64,000 bases of DNA from Tubulanus polymorphus (Eukaryota; Nemertea; Palaeonemertea; Tubulaniformes; Tubulanidae), in assembly GCF_964204645.1 (NCBI RefSeq), contig NC_134035.1, positions 8,554,501-8,618,500 on the forward strand. Reading direction: 5' to 3'. The position numbers and the translations under genes were made by a program. Positions 51,261-61,959 of this stretch are shown in pieces (the first letter of the stretch is position 1; every line of letters starts with the position of its first letter). Under the pieces are notes generated by a model. It had not been told where the DNA came from and searched no databases. It saw only the letters and a program-made list of their open reading frames with translations.

Positions 51261-51567
51261 TAATTTAACATTTGTTTAATATGCGTTTATAGGTCGATCT
51301 GAACTTAACTTGTCATTATGGATGTGTGTGCGTGCATGCGTGCGTGCGTTCGTGCGTATGCGTATGCGTGAGTTTTGTGGTGCAGGGTTGTGTACATGTG
51401 TGTGTGTGCGTGCGTGTGTTTGATTTCTATGGGCGCCAGGGCCATGTTTCATGGATATAAGTTTGTAACTTCTCCTGGTGTCCATCGACTTGAATTACAT
51501 TATTTTATTATATTATCTTATTGTAATTTTCTAGTGTAATTTAATTCGTGAATAAAGAATAATAATA
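51261..51567 (+). mobile_element. LINE 3' UTR, polyadenylation signal and tail
   Basis: The sequence continues the element after the RT stop. It includes a GT/GCGT-rich imperfect microsatellite (about 51,322-51,422), AATAAA at 51,551-51,556 and a short AATAATAAT tail. The 3' end and tail type agree with other LINE tails in the window. Confidence 0.75.
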
Positions 51568-52380
51568 GTTCCGGAGCCCATCAGCAATTGCAGACGATAT
51601 CCATTACAAATTATCTACAAAATGCATTTTAAGCTATTATCGCACTGATAAAATGGTGAAAGTGAATTGGTTTAATTCCCTGAGACATAATGGCGAAAAT
51701 GATGTCGTAGGCAATGTACATTTGCATAAAACAATCGTTCACTCGAAAAAATCTTCATCTACAACACATTAAGACTAGTAGTTGCTCAACGATGTTTTCA
51801 AAACTATCTGCTGTGGCGAAAATTGAACTAATAATTTTACTAATAGCTGCCAGTCGTTGAATATTCGAAGGAAGAGGCCTAGAAGGTTTAGTCTTTTTCT
51901 CTTAGTCGGTACGAGATTGCTCAAGGTCCAGTTTCGGCAAAGATAATTACCAATTGAATTCATTTGAATGCGATTACGTCGCGTCACAGTTTCGGTATCA
52001 TTTAAAACTAACCTCAGGCAAATCTCTAAACAGTTGCTAATGACAACCTTCTCATATCCAATGACGTCTCGAAAAATGACTATAAGCTAATTCCAACTAC
52101 TTGAAAGTGGACGACCCGTCTCTTTGCAAGGACACTCTCTTTTTAAATCGAAAGTTGCAGGAATTAAGAAATGAAGCTAAACAGTAGCTAGATATAATAA
52201 GGTAGTAATGATACGCTCTGGTAGAAAGGTGTGTCTTAATTTGATATTCTAAAGCTCTTAAAATGTCTGATACATAAATGGTCATGGCAACGTATTCCAA
52301 AAATTGCGCGCAATAGTAAAAGGCTTTACGACCAGCAGATAAAAAGTTGCATTAGGTTGAACTAAAATCAATTAACTAGA
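51568..52380. other. No recognised feature
   Basis: Chance frames only. Confidence 0.4.
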
Positions 52381-52386
52381 TTTTTT

Positions 52387-52466
52387 AACCAAGGTAGACC
52401 TATAAACTGTTTAACCAACTAGTTCGATCCTCGGTGAGTGCGCGTAATTTCACTGTCACTTCCCTA
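52387..52466 (+). mobile_element. tRNA-derived SINE fragment
   Basis: B-box-like AGTTCGATCCTCGG, then TGCGCGTAATTTCACTGTCA and CTTCC. Same family as 15,245-15,370 but on the plus strand. The head (AACCAAGGTAGACC) is degenerate. Confidence 0.55.
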
Positions 52467-54185
52467 ATCCTTACAACTGCACTAACAACTGGATCCCAAT
52501 CCCAAAGAAGTTCTATTTTATCCTCGTTGCTGAGATCGTTGAAATTGATACGGGGAATGTACTGTAACCGAAACCATACATTTATCCATGTTTTGCATCT
52601 AAAACAAACAGGGTTGACGCGAGTGCTAACGGAAAAATGGAAAGTTTTTTTACGGACTGATGCTTGTGATGATCGAATTTCTTTTCCTGCCATTCGACGA
52701 AACTGACAGTGTTGAACAGGTCTCTGTTGGCATTTTATTTACAATCCGTCTGAAATATGCACTCGATTTAATGGACGAAATGTTGACGAAACATTTATCA
52801 GCCGTCATAACGCGCGTGACGCCGGAAATGATGAATAGCTACGCGACGAAGTGTTCTTCGATCCGTCATCGCGTATGACAATAACCTAGGAAAAAAGAAA
52901 AAAAAACAAGGAAAAAATGGTCTTATTACATCTTATTGTTTTATTAAGTTCGTGGTTTGTTTGAACAATTTGAAAAATTGAACTATCTGGAAAATATCAA
53001 ATGACTTGCTAGAAGATTTTAGAATAAACTCAAAAAAGAAATTCAATATTGAAGAATCATCCGGTCATATCGAACTCCCGAATTCGGTTTATTTCTTGCT
53101 GTGGCGCACTAACGGCATTCATAACCGTATTGATTTAAAGGGGATTAGCTCCCAAATACTTGGTCCGGGGTTAAATGAGGAATTTCGATGAAGATATCGC
53201 TGAAGTGCCTATATTCACAATATCGAATGAAACTCCAAGCGAAGTTCGACACGTATGAAACTAGGAATGACGTTTTGTTAGTAATGCCAGCGAAGCTTGT
53301 CCGTAACCACGCATGGAGCAGGTTCTCCTCGCAAGGTGCGCTTGTTTTGGCCTATCGAAATCTTTTGTCAACACTATTGCAAACTGTGTATTTTCAAACC
53401 GGCAGTACACACTCAACTGAAACGGTCGCGTCGACGAAGATCAGCAAATACGTAAATCTATCTTTTTTCCTTCATCTTATAGAAAATTCGGATAAATATC
53501 CGAAAGTCTCGTCCCGGGATTACGCACGTAATCAACAGCCCAGCGGTGTAAACAAACCACGTTCACGCCGAGCCGTTCCTTCGATTCGCGACCACGATTT
53601 CCATTCCGTATGAAAAAACGAAAACAAGAAAACGTTTCTGCAAGCGATTCCATTGACGCGAATAGTGTCTGAATACTAACGCCTGCGATAAGCCGATATT
53701 AGATCACGTGATACTCCGGCTATCGTACAATATCTTCGTTTCGTGACGATCGAGGTGAAAAAACGAATGAACTCTATAACCACTTCGCTTTCCGTCTACA
53801 CCTTTCCAAACACTCTTGGTAGCGTCGACGTTGAATAGCGGTCGGTAATTCATCTTATAATGCACACCTCGGTGACCGCGCGACTAATGAAATGTTAATA
53901 ACGACGAATACCAACTTTTCTCTCATTATAGCATCGTCGGTGAAAGCAGTCGATTGCGCGCTCCAATAACTCACGCTTGGACGGAATCGTGTCGTCTGTC
54001 CCTCAACCGGAGCCGACATATCTAGAACATTTTCTCAATCTGAGTTAGTGTCGTTGATATTTTCGTCTGATGGACGCAACGATTCGATACGAGTGATTGC
54101 CTTGCGGGAAAATCCTGCATTGGATTTATCCTATATTCCCTCCCTTTCACACCACAGTCACGACACGTCCAATAGCAATCTCGTC
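52467..54185. other. No recognised gene
   Basis: Frames at 52,660-52,878 (72 codons) and 53,188-53,613 (141 codons), both plus, have no domain I recognise. CpG-rich at 53,630-54,030. Confidence 0.35.
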
Positions 54186-54190
54186 AGTTG

Positions 54191-54315
54191 GAGGAGACGG
54201 AGACGGAGATGGAGACGGGGACGGGGCCGGGGACATAGAAGGGGACGGAGACGGAGATGGAGACGGGGACGGAGCCGGGGACATAGAAGGGGACGGAGAG
54301 GGAGATGGAGACGGG
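54191..54315. repeat. 48-bp minisatellite built of GGAGAC-type hexamers
   Basis: Units begin at 54,199, 54,247 and 54,295 (partial), each an ordered string of eight hexamers (GGAGAC, GGAGAT, GGAGAC, GGGGAC, GGGGCC or GGAGCC, GGGGAC, ATAGAA, GGGGAC). The length, a multiple of three, gives an apparent acidic glycine/aspartate repeat in one frame of a 154-codon frame. Confidence 0.9.
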
Positions 54316-54616
54316 AAACGGGCAGTTTCGTGGAAAGCTACTTATGTCGATTTTGAGAGAGAACTCGTTGAGAACCACCTTTTTCGCGCGCGATCACTCA
54401 CCGAAAGCGCTCTCAAAGAAAAAGGGGGAAGAAAGCAACGCGGATATAAGTACGCTGTCGACCGGTATACCATTAGAACCGGTACACCCGATGAGGCAAT
54501 GCGCATAAAAGAATCGTTAGCCGTAAAAAAACCCGATAGACGAAAGGCAACAAAGTGGTGACGAATCTGTTTTTTAGCAACGGACTTTTTACGGGTGTTG
54601 CTAATTTTCGCAGAAT

Positions 54617-54697
54617 TGAAAATTCAAACGATTGAATTTATCTATTAATACCAGTTTATTTGACGTCTTGATCAGTTGGATAGCAGGCTCAGAGTGA
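54617..54697 (-). repeat. 81-bp direct repeat, left copy
   Basis: Matches 55,014-55,094 with only a few differences, on the same strand. On the minus strand it contains GACGTCAAATAAACTGG, similar to the TCAAATAAATAG block of Penelope pLTRs. Confidence 0.8.
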
Positions 54698-55013
54698 TAT
54701 GATAATTAGTTAACAGTATACACAGAATAGAATCGAATATTATATTACTTGATTAATCATACTACATCAGATCGTAACTGAGATTGTCCTAAAATGACTT
54801 TTCTTTAACTACATGCTTTAATATAAAGGCCTATTTCTACAATCAAATAATCATAGCTGTCATTTTAGATTAAATATCTAATCTATAAAAATTGACTCTC
54901 AGTACCTAATTTACGTGTTACATAAAGGTCTAATTTCTCAGCTAAGCCTAGGTACACATTTATGCCCAAAACATATATAAGATTTAACTCTGTAAAATGG
55001 AGGTAACTCACCT

Positions 55014-55130
55014 GAAAATTTGAACGATTGAATTTATCTATTAATACCAGTTTATTTGACGTCTTAATCAGTTGGATAGCAGGCACAGAGTGATCAAATC
55101 TGTGCTGCCAAAAACCAAGTTGATTAAGAC
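55014..55130 (-). repeat. 81-bp direct repeat, right copy, plus 70-nt hairpin
   Basis: The repeat ends in a foldback (55,061-55,130): GTCTTAATCA pairs with TGATTAAGAC, TTGG with CCAA, GCA with TGC and GCACAGA with TCTGTGC around the loop GTGATCAAA. That gives about 24 pairs with bulges. The left copy lacks the distal half of the hairpin. A small element end or a pre-miRNA-like fold are both possible. Confidence 0.65.
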
Positions 55131-55498
55131 ACTCCCACCAAGAAATTAGTGACCAAAACTTCTAGCGATTGGTTCATCCAAATCTTAATGACATATTAAG
55201 ACACTGATTACCTGATGAGAGCTAAACTAGTTGCGAGGGCAGGTGAGTTGAGAGTTGTTTATATTGCTATAACATCATTTATTTTAAAAAAAGTGCCAGT
55301 TCGCAGGGCATATACAAAATACTCAATAAACAAGACAGCCTACTTGAGCTGCCAAAACTGTATCCGGGTAAAAGTGACAAAGCTGAGTTTAGATCCATTA
55401 ATGGACAAAGGAAAAATCTACAGATATATTTTCTTAGCATACAAATGACCTGGCAAAATATTTATTACGATATTGAAACATAAAAACATAATAGTATG
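55131..55498. other. No recognised gene
   Basis: ACCTGATGAGAGC near 55,209 resembles the Penelope CTGATGA core, but no GAAA follows at suitable distance. Chance frames only. Confidence 0.35.
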
Positions 55499-55535
55499 AT
55501 TGATAACCACACTCAAACGTGGTGAACGGATAAAA
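55499..55535 (-). repeat. Penelope-type relic B, terminal fragment
   Basis: The complement reads TTATCCGTTCACCACGTTTG then AGTGTGGTTATC, the same terminal hairpin block as at 21,556-21,590 and 57,698-57,735. Confidence 0.6.
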
Positions 55536-56320
55536 AGATAGAAATACTCCTTGCTAAATTTTTGCCACGGATTTTAGTAACCACTTTATTGTCAGTTCCG
55601 CTGCCTATGTCCATCTTTTGGACGAATCCAAATATTAGCTTATGAGCTGCGAAAAAACGTAACATATTAACGTTTTTATTCGATGTTTGTAATAGCTTAC
55701 ATTAATATTTGATTTATACACGTTTACGAGAAGGTTAGTTCGATTTCGAATGCTTGTTTGTCACCGCTCGACTGTGGTCACGGTGTGGCGTTAAAGGTTT
55801 GCAATTTCATCATCGTTCGACCTGAGATGGCGATCGTCTGACAACATGCGGCATCGAGAGAGCGACCGCGTTTACCGTGACATGATTTAATTCATCGTTT
55901 GACGTGGCTTCGCAGAAACCGATCAAAGGCAATCAAATCACGTGAATACGAGGTAATTTATCAGCGGTCAACGACCGTTATCCCCAAGTGGTAAATTATG
56001 TAAATTCGACGTTTCATTTCTGCTGAAGACACACGCACTAAATGAACAAACTAAATCGTCTGTATACTTCAAATGTGTGTGCGTGTGTGTGTGTGTGTTC
56101 ATTTAAGTATGAAACGCCTGCTTTAAAATCTATACGTTCTCGTTGAAACTCTTTCGACGCCTTCTTTTTGTGCATCGTTTTTTTGAGTCAGTTGGAAGCA
56201 AACGAAAGGTTTTTCTCATTAATTGTGATGCAGACTCTCAAACAAATCGTCTCAGAATCGACGAAATAGTACACTATTGAAAGTATAATTTCAGAACTAT
56301 TTTCAGTACCGATCTTTTTG
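55536..56320. repeat. Unassigned DNA with (TG)n microsatellite
   Basis: A TG run with one GC interruption at about 56,073-56,099. The rest is unassigned. Confidence 0.5.
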
Positions 56321-56366
56321 GTTTGGTTGGACGTTCTTTCTCTGTTTGGTTGGACGTTCTTTATGT
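56321..56366. repeat. 23-bp tandem duplication
   Basis: GTTTGGTTGGACGTTCTTTC and GTTTGGTTGGACGTTCTTTA start adjacent 23-bp units. Confidence 0.85.
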
Positions 56367-56454
56367 TCCAACGCAGCGGGGTCCACTTTGCTCAAAAGGC
56401 GAAGCCTTCGAAGAACGAACGTAACGGTAGAATATTCAGAAAAAGTAGTTTTCG

Positions 56455-56605
56455 ATATGAAAATCGGGATTGACCCTGCTAGTAATTCGATTAGTAGATT
56501 TCGTTTGTTATGTCTTGCGAAACAGGGCGATTTATTATGAAATCGGAAATGGATGCAAAGATATAGTCCGATGATCGGTCGAATTAGCGTAAATGAAACA
56601 GTTTT
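56455..56605 (+). repeat. Dispersed repeat family F, copy
   Basis: GATTGACCCTGCTAGTAATT, ATTATGAAATCGGAAATGGA and GATGATCGG align with 43,725-43,880. Confidence 0.45.
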
Positions 56606-57575
56606 TACATCGAATATATATGATCGGATCAGTCGAAGTTGATATGTTGGTCTCGCGTGTTTGGGAACAGCCGAATGTTTCCACTTATTGAGATTAACCA
56701 CGACTAAGGCAAGAACGAGTTTTTAGATACGACCGCCGATTACGTAAAATGACGGCAATGTAAAAATCCTCTGTGCGTATAACACTTCAACCTTGGAATA
56801 CTTGACGGTCTGTCTGGTTATTTGTGGCTGTTAGAAGATGGTCAAAACCACCCGGAGACAGATTTTCAGGGCACGTTTACATCATTTGTATTTTTGAATT
56901 TGTTTACTCTTTCTCAAAAACGTAACTTCATATCTACATAAGGTTACTCTATAGTTTAGTGATGGTGGTCATGTCTCGTTCAGGGAATAGATCGGCGTGA
57001 ACAGAAAATTTTACGCAAAAACAACCCGGAGACAGATTTCCAACTGCATAATGCGTAAATTGACGCTTCGTGACCGATTACAACGTTACTTAGAAATGTA
57101 TCCACGACTTTAGCTAATGAAGGTAACAACATTGCCAGAGCGCCGTGTGTCTTGATTAACAAACACTGTCGTTGCGTCTTTTCAAGGCCGCCATATCTCC
57201 CGGTCCGATGCGCCCTTTCACTGGCCTTCATTTCGCCTACTTTTGAATCTACGCCAAAAACAGGGAAATTGTCCGGTATTTTCTATTTTTCTTCGCGTAG
57301 AGGCTTTTTGGCCCAAAAGACCCTTTAGTTATCAGCTTTGCTCACTGTTAGTCTAAAACCTCGTCAAATAATGCTCGCGGCTCGTTGAGAAGTCCAGACG
57401 TCATTCATTAAACGTGACATTTGTAGTTGGTTGTTATCGGGTTCGTCGTCGGACTCAGCGCGGTATATTCGCTCTTTTCTCTACGAATGCCAATATTTCA
57501 ACAGACAAACAGTCGAGATTTGCGTTTATAAAGGTGTCGGTAGAGGGCGCAGTCAACATACAACAACGTAGGTGT
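56606..57575. other. No recognised gene
   Basis: Frames up to 83 codons only. TATAAAGG near 57,527 lacks an initiator. Confidence 0.35.
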
Positions 57576-57577
57576 TA

Positions 57578-57740
57578 CACCTGACGTTGATCTCTAGGGC
57601 GAGGTCGAAACGTAGTGTATTTTATATTTTAGACTGCTTGAATAGATAAATTCTCGATTTTAAATTCTCTTAATTTGTACATAGTGGGTTTTAATCTTAT
57701 TATCCGTTCACCACGTTTGAGCGTGGTTATCGTTCAATTA
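57578..57740 (+). repeat. Penelope-type relic B, single copy
   Basis: CCTGACGTTGATCTCTAGGG, GAGGTCGAAACG, TATTTTAGACTGCTTGAATA, GTACATAGTGGGTTTTAATC and the terminal CCACGTTTGAGCGTGG hairpin follow the order seen at 21,445-21,598. GAAA is at 57,607-57,610, after a GATCTC/GAGGTC stem. Confidence 0.6.
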
Positions 57741-57895
57741 GCTCACGTGTATAGCAAAGGACTTATGGTCCATGGCTACTTTGACGGCCAGCTACTTTAT
57801 AACGACCGGCTGAACGCCATGTGTTTGTTGTCGAATCTTTCTTTTATATTCTTATGGACATAATCTTCGTGGCAAGTCCTGTTGGCTGCTTGGAT

Positions 57896-57932
57896 CTTGG
57901 AGTAATCAGACAGAGAGTCTGATTACTCCAAG
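57896..57932. repeat. Perfect 16-bp stem hairpin
   Basis: CTTGGAGTAATCAGAC and GTCTGATTACTCCAAG are exact complements around the loop AGAGA. No known motif is attached. Confidence 0.9.
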
Positions 57933-58380
57933 CTTAGATATAGTGCGGGAAACACTTCAAAGGCCGTGGTCTCGTCGTGGGATTAAATGAATATCCGAAT
58001 AGGCTCAGGCCTGGTAAACTAAAAAAAAAAAACAGATGCAAAATCCACACAGAAAATGTACCCTGACAAAATAACGTCAGCTAGAGATCGAGCGAGACTG
58101 TGACAGTTTTCGAGTAGGCTTTGCAAACTGTTTACTTTTACTCGATGGAGTGCGATCTCCTGCGTGGAAAACGCTACGTAATCGTCTCGAATGAATGCGA
58201 TTCCTCGAGAAGACGTCGCCAGACGATATTTCCGGTGATTTTTCCACTCGAATTCATCCGTATTCAAGCGACGTTTCGGTGCCTGGATCGTTCGTTAAAA
58301 CCGATCGGCGGCGAAGCTTCTGCGTATAGTATGTCTGGGGCAACTATTTAGTCAGAAAATTCTAATGTTCTCCACCGACG
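57933..58380. other. No recognised feature
   Basis: Chance frames only. Confidence 0.4.
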
Positions 58381-58387
58381 TCGGTCC

Positions 58388-58411
58388 GCTCCCCCCTCCC
58401 CCCCCCCCCTC
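58388..58411. repeat. Poly-C/T tract
   Basis: C runs of 6 and 13 separated by T; possibly i-motif or G-quadruplex forming on the other strand. Confidence 0.8.
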
Positions 58412-58569
58412 CATGATGAAGTTAGTGCATACCTGCGCGAACGAGAGGTTTGTTTTTTTATTACCTATCAACCCCGGAGCACAGCTCCATCATGAAATGA
58501 AAGAGAGATTTACATTTAACCAATATGAAACTACTATTGTTTTGATTATATCTACGTGGCCAGTGACTC

Positions 58570-58645
58570 CAAAATGATCCGCTAGGTTCGCTAATGGTTA
58601 CGTGGTTTACCGCGCTTCAATGCCTGCCACAATTCAATTCGAATT
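58570..58645 (-). repeat. Dispersed repeat family A, inverted fragment
   Basis: GATCCGCTAGGTTCGCTAATGG is the complement of the family A 3' block and resembles 42,746-42,768. It continues to a CAATTCAATTC tract. Confidence 0.4.
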
Positions 58646-59425
58646 GTTGTCATAAGTAAATAAATTTTCGGTGAAATCTATACCAAACATTTAGTGAGGA
58701 AGCGAATTTTATCTATCATATTGTCCAAACGTGTCATTTCCTGGTGAACTGACACAAATCGGTGACTTTTCGACCCCTCGTCGTTATCGCTGGCATAACG
58801 ATTACAATCAGGTATCGCAGCATCCTAATGACGATCAGCAAAAAAAAACGATTTTGTTTTCGTGACATTTTCTAATTGATAGCGGATGACTTCCTATTGA
58901 CATTACGCGCGTGGTTTAATTGTAGCGTTTATAGACGATTCACGATTTCATTGTTCTGCCCTAATGGCTTTCCGCGCGCGTTCTTTGATCTAGTTCAACG
59001 GGGGATGATATTCGATATCGCATCATCGTGCGCGCGCGCGTGCGCCGTTTTGCGATCTGTGTAACCGACGATGCGGCGTTAACAAGGTCGCGGAGGTGTC
59101 ACGAATCGATAGCCGACGAAGCGTCGCGCGAAACAATTATCGAGAAAAGCTGACAAATTGATTACCGTCTGTCAATAATGATAGCTGGAAATAACAACGT
59201 CGACTGTTTGTTTACCGATGAGCAGAACTGATAGATAGCGATACGTGCCTCCTGACTTGGACGGATACAACACGTCATCGCTAAACGTATCAAAGTCGTG
59301 CATCAGAATATCAAAAAGTGTAAAAAGCTCAACGCATACGGTATCTTGAAATACGAAAACAGGAGACGAAAATATGAAAACCAGCGTTTATCATAAGGGG
59401 ACCTTTCTAGGGTTATTTGCGGTTC
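58646..59425. other. No gene; CpG-rich with alternating GC run
   Basis: Bases 58,900-59,120 are CpG-rich, including alternating GTGCGCGCGCGCGTGCGC (about 59,029-59,045), a potential Z-DNA sequence. Confidence 0.4.
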
Positions 59426-59428
59426 GTC

Positions 59429-59640
59429 TTGATTTGATTGATTTGATTTGAACACTTTATTTTTCAAATATAATTTACAGCATAGTGTACAAAGCATAAT
59501 ACAAAATACAGTAAATTAGACCTGGAGGGGCCTGTAGAAATAAAGGAATAGTTCGTATAAAACAGGTCCCTCAAAAGAGAAAAGTGACAAAGAAAAAAAG
59601 ACAAATGCAATAAAGAAAAAGCGCGTCTTAGCCTCTGCCA
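59429..59640 (-). mobile_element. LINE 3' end, minus strand
   Basis: On the minus strand AATAAA (plus 59,457-59,462) is followed by a CAAAT-type tandem tail (plus GATTTGATTGATTTGATTTG). Upstream of it lies a CTGTAAATTATATTTG block. No RT remains; the right boundary is approximate. Confidence 0.5.
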
Positions 59641-61581
59641 CGCGTCTCCCTACTATTAATTTTCTATTCTAGCAAGCGCGTCATACCTTCCAATGGTGTA
59701 TTTGTTCTCTTTTATCTTGGCCGGACTTGTTCGGCTAGTTCGCTCCGTCTACTGCGGAATCGCTGCGCCACGAAGTAAATCATGTTTCGACGCGACGGCA
59801 GCCTTTAAAAGCATTGTCAAACTATCTATTTATCAACACAAATACATTAATGGCAGCCTACTTATCCTAATGGTATAAGTATATCTCCATTGCATTATTT
59901 ACGCATTATCTCGACGAGACTTCGCCGATTATTTCTCCGACAAGAGAAGAATAAATGGCCCAGTGCGTAAATCTATTTGACAGCTTCCAAATCGGATAAG
60001 AAGGCGAATTTGTCTTAGGACTCGTGCTGAAAATGATGAATTAAGTAATGGGACATGATTATATCCGAATCTGACTCGAATAGAAGCGGAAATGCGGGCG
60101 ACCCAGATACAGATATTTGCCGTTTAACATTTCACGTTGGCTGAGCTGAATCGTTGAAAGTGAACAAATTTCGACCGAGTTCGTGACTTCTACCAAAAGC
60201 GAAACTAAGACCTTTTTCATCTCCTTATTTCATCATCAATCTGTCTCTTAGACCAAATGGATTTCATAACCGAAATTCGTTACCTATCCAGTTTGCAGAA
60301 TTATGGCAACATTTATGAGGGACCTCTTCTTTCTAGGAACTATTTTGGGATCTGACGCTACGCATCTTCAAGCTACTAAGCTAATTGTGGTCTGATGCCA
60401 TACCCCCAGATACGAGATCATGGCACTATTTTCTATCAGACTGTTATGTATTTTGACAGTTAGATTATTTCACTTTTCTCTGATGTAAGTACAGATTTTA
60501 AAAACCTGCGCCTTCAAGGACGAATATAGGGCTGTTAGACACGAGGTTCATCATTTTTCCTTTTTTTCCGAGTAAAAAGTACACATTTTGAAACCTCCAC
60601 GTGGCCGTTCGTCCATTAGTCCTAGGAGCGGTTTGTTCTGTACTGTATCCGTCGGCGATGCGATGACAGTTACTCCGTAATTGCTTACATATCGTTCGCA
60701 TAGAGCACGAAGAACGTACAAAAATAACCTCACGAGAACTTAAAAAGGCATTAGCTTTTCAAGCGTTTATTATTGGCCGTATCACATGCTCGCGGTCTCT
60801 TTTGAAGAATTACAAGACATTCGAGCGAACCGGAAGCAACACATGACATTCGACGTCAAGTCCGCATTCAACTGCATAGTGATACGTAGAAGATCGATGG
60901 CGGCGGCTATAATTGACATCGAATACAAACAGATCACGCTATAGATTCGTTTGATTATGTACGGCAAGCGCTCGTAAATAATTATTACATTTTCTAACGA
61001 ACATATTCACCTATCGAAGCGCGGTAGACACGAAAAATGCATTACAGACAGGATATTGGATGCAGGAATAATCGAGCTTAAAATCGGCGACACTATTTAT
61101 CTCAATTATGCCGCGTTCCGATCGAAAACTTTTCAACAGTTCGATATATTTTGATTAATGGACGATTGTGTGGAAGGCTGCTGCTGTCAATGATATAAAA
61201 AATGTATCGGAGTTTTATTATTTTCGGTGAAGAAGAGCGCGGTGGAATTAGCCGTAGTTTCGATGCTGCTATACGCTATCATAAGATCGCGTTCACTTCG
61301 TGAAGCTCATCGATTACAAAAGCGACGAAGCAAATCGTGTATATTCGTCCTCGAATACCAAACGACGCGTTGATTCGTATAGATTGATTGTTTCGAATCT
61401 GAAAATCTGAAGTGGGATTGCGAGGAGCGCCATAAGTGCCGAGGTATCGGCTGGTTGTGTTTTTTAAACGCGACGTAGAAGTAGATTGACTGTAAAAAAG
61501 GCGCGAGGTCCAGTCTGTCACGCAGTACTAGCGTGTATTATGTAACGTGTTATATTTCACCGATCACAGTTTCACGGGTGA
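59641..61581. other. No recognised gene
   Basis: Frames up to 80 codons on both strands without recognisable domains. CpG-rich around 60,780-61,150 and 61,250-61,470. Confidence 0.35.
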
Positions 61582-61959
61582 TCAACCATGTATATTATTG
61601 TGTATATAAACCTTTTCCTGCAATAAAGTGGGGTTCAGTTTTTCGTTTGTATCTAGCTGTGTTGGAGTTATTTTTCTGCCTTTGGAGGATCTACAGTCCC
61701 AGGTCATTTTCCGTATGACACAGTCGTCAACATCCACCATCTCGACAACAACAAAAAAAGGCTCGTCACGCCAAGCTTGACGTGGTAAATCCGTATAAAG
61801 CATGAACGTAGATCCTAATGGATGGTGTTCGCGGTAGGCGATTCCTATGTAATCGCTGTCGTAAATAGCCTCTAAATAACACCGACTTTTGAAGAACGAT
61901 TGCCAACGCGCAAAGGCCATCATTTTTTGTATGGCTCGGCAGTTTTCTATGTGGTGGTT
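61582..61959 (-). CDS. Candidate protein-coding exon, unknown product
   Basis: The minus strand is open from AACCACCAC at 61,959 to a stop at 61,582 (125 codons). The triplet just upstream is TAG, so ...ACATTAG could be a splice acceptor with the exon starting there. The first 90 residues have mixed, globular-protein-like composition, including AIYDSDYIGIAYREHHPLGS, FMLYTDLPRQAW and FFVVVEMVDVDDCVIRK. A weak donor (ACT/GTAGAT) lies near 61,694; alternatively the exon runs to the stop. I do not recognise the family. Length alone is not significant here, since several chance frames are this long, so the case rests on composition. Confidence 0.3.
   Translation of the reverse strand, partial: NHHIENCRAIQKMMAFARWQSFFKSRCYLEAIYDSDYIGIAYREHHPLGSTFMLYTDLPRQAWRDEPFFVVVEMVDVDDCVIRKMTWDCRSSKGRKITPTQLDTNEKLNPTLLQEKVYIHNNIHG

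Noticed and set aside
53188-53613. 141-codon frame on the plus strand
   Set aside because: No domain, no clear splice context, composition like translated non-coding CpG-rich DNA.
54097-54561. 154-codon frame with Gly/Asp repeats
   Set aside because: The openness is explained by the 48-bp minisatellite, whose hexamer units cannot introduce stops in that frame.
57520-57560. TATAAAGG promoter
   Set aside because: No initiator match at the expected distance and no following exon-like sequence.
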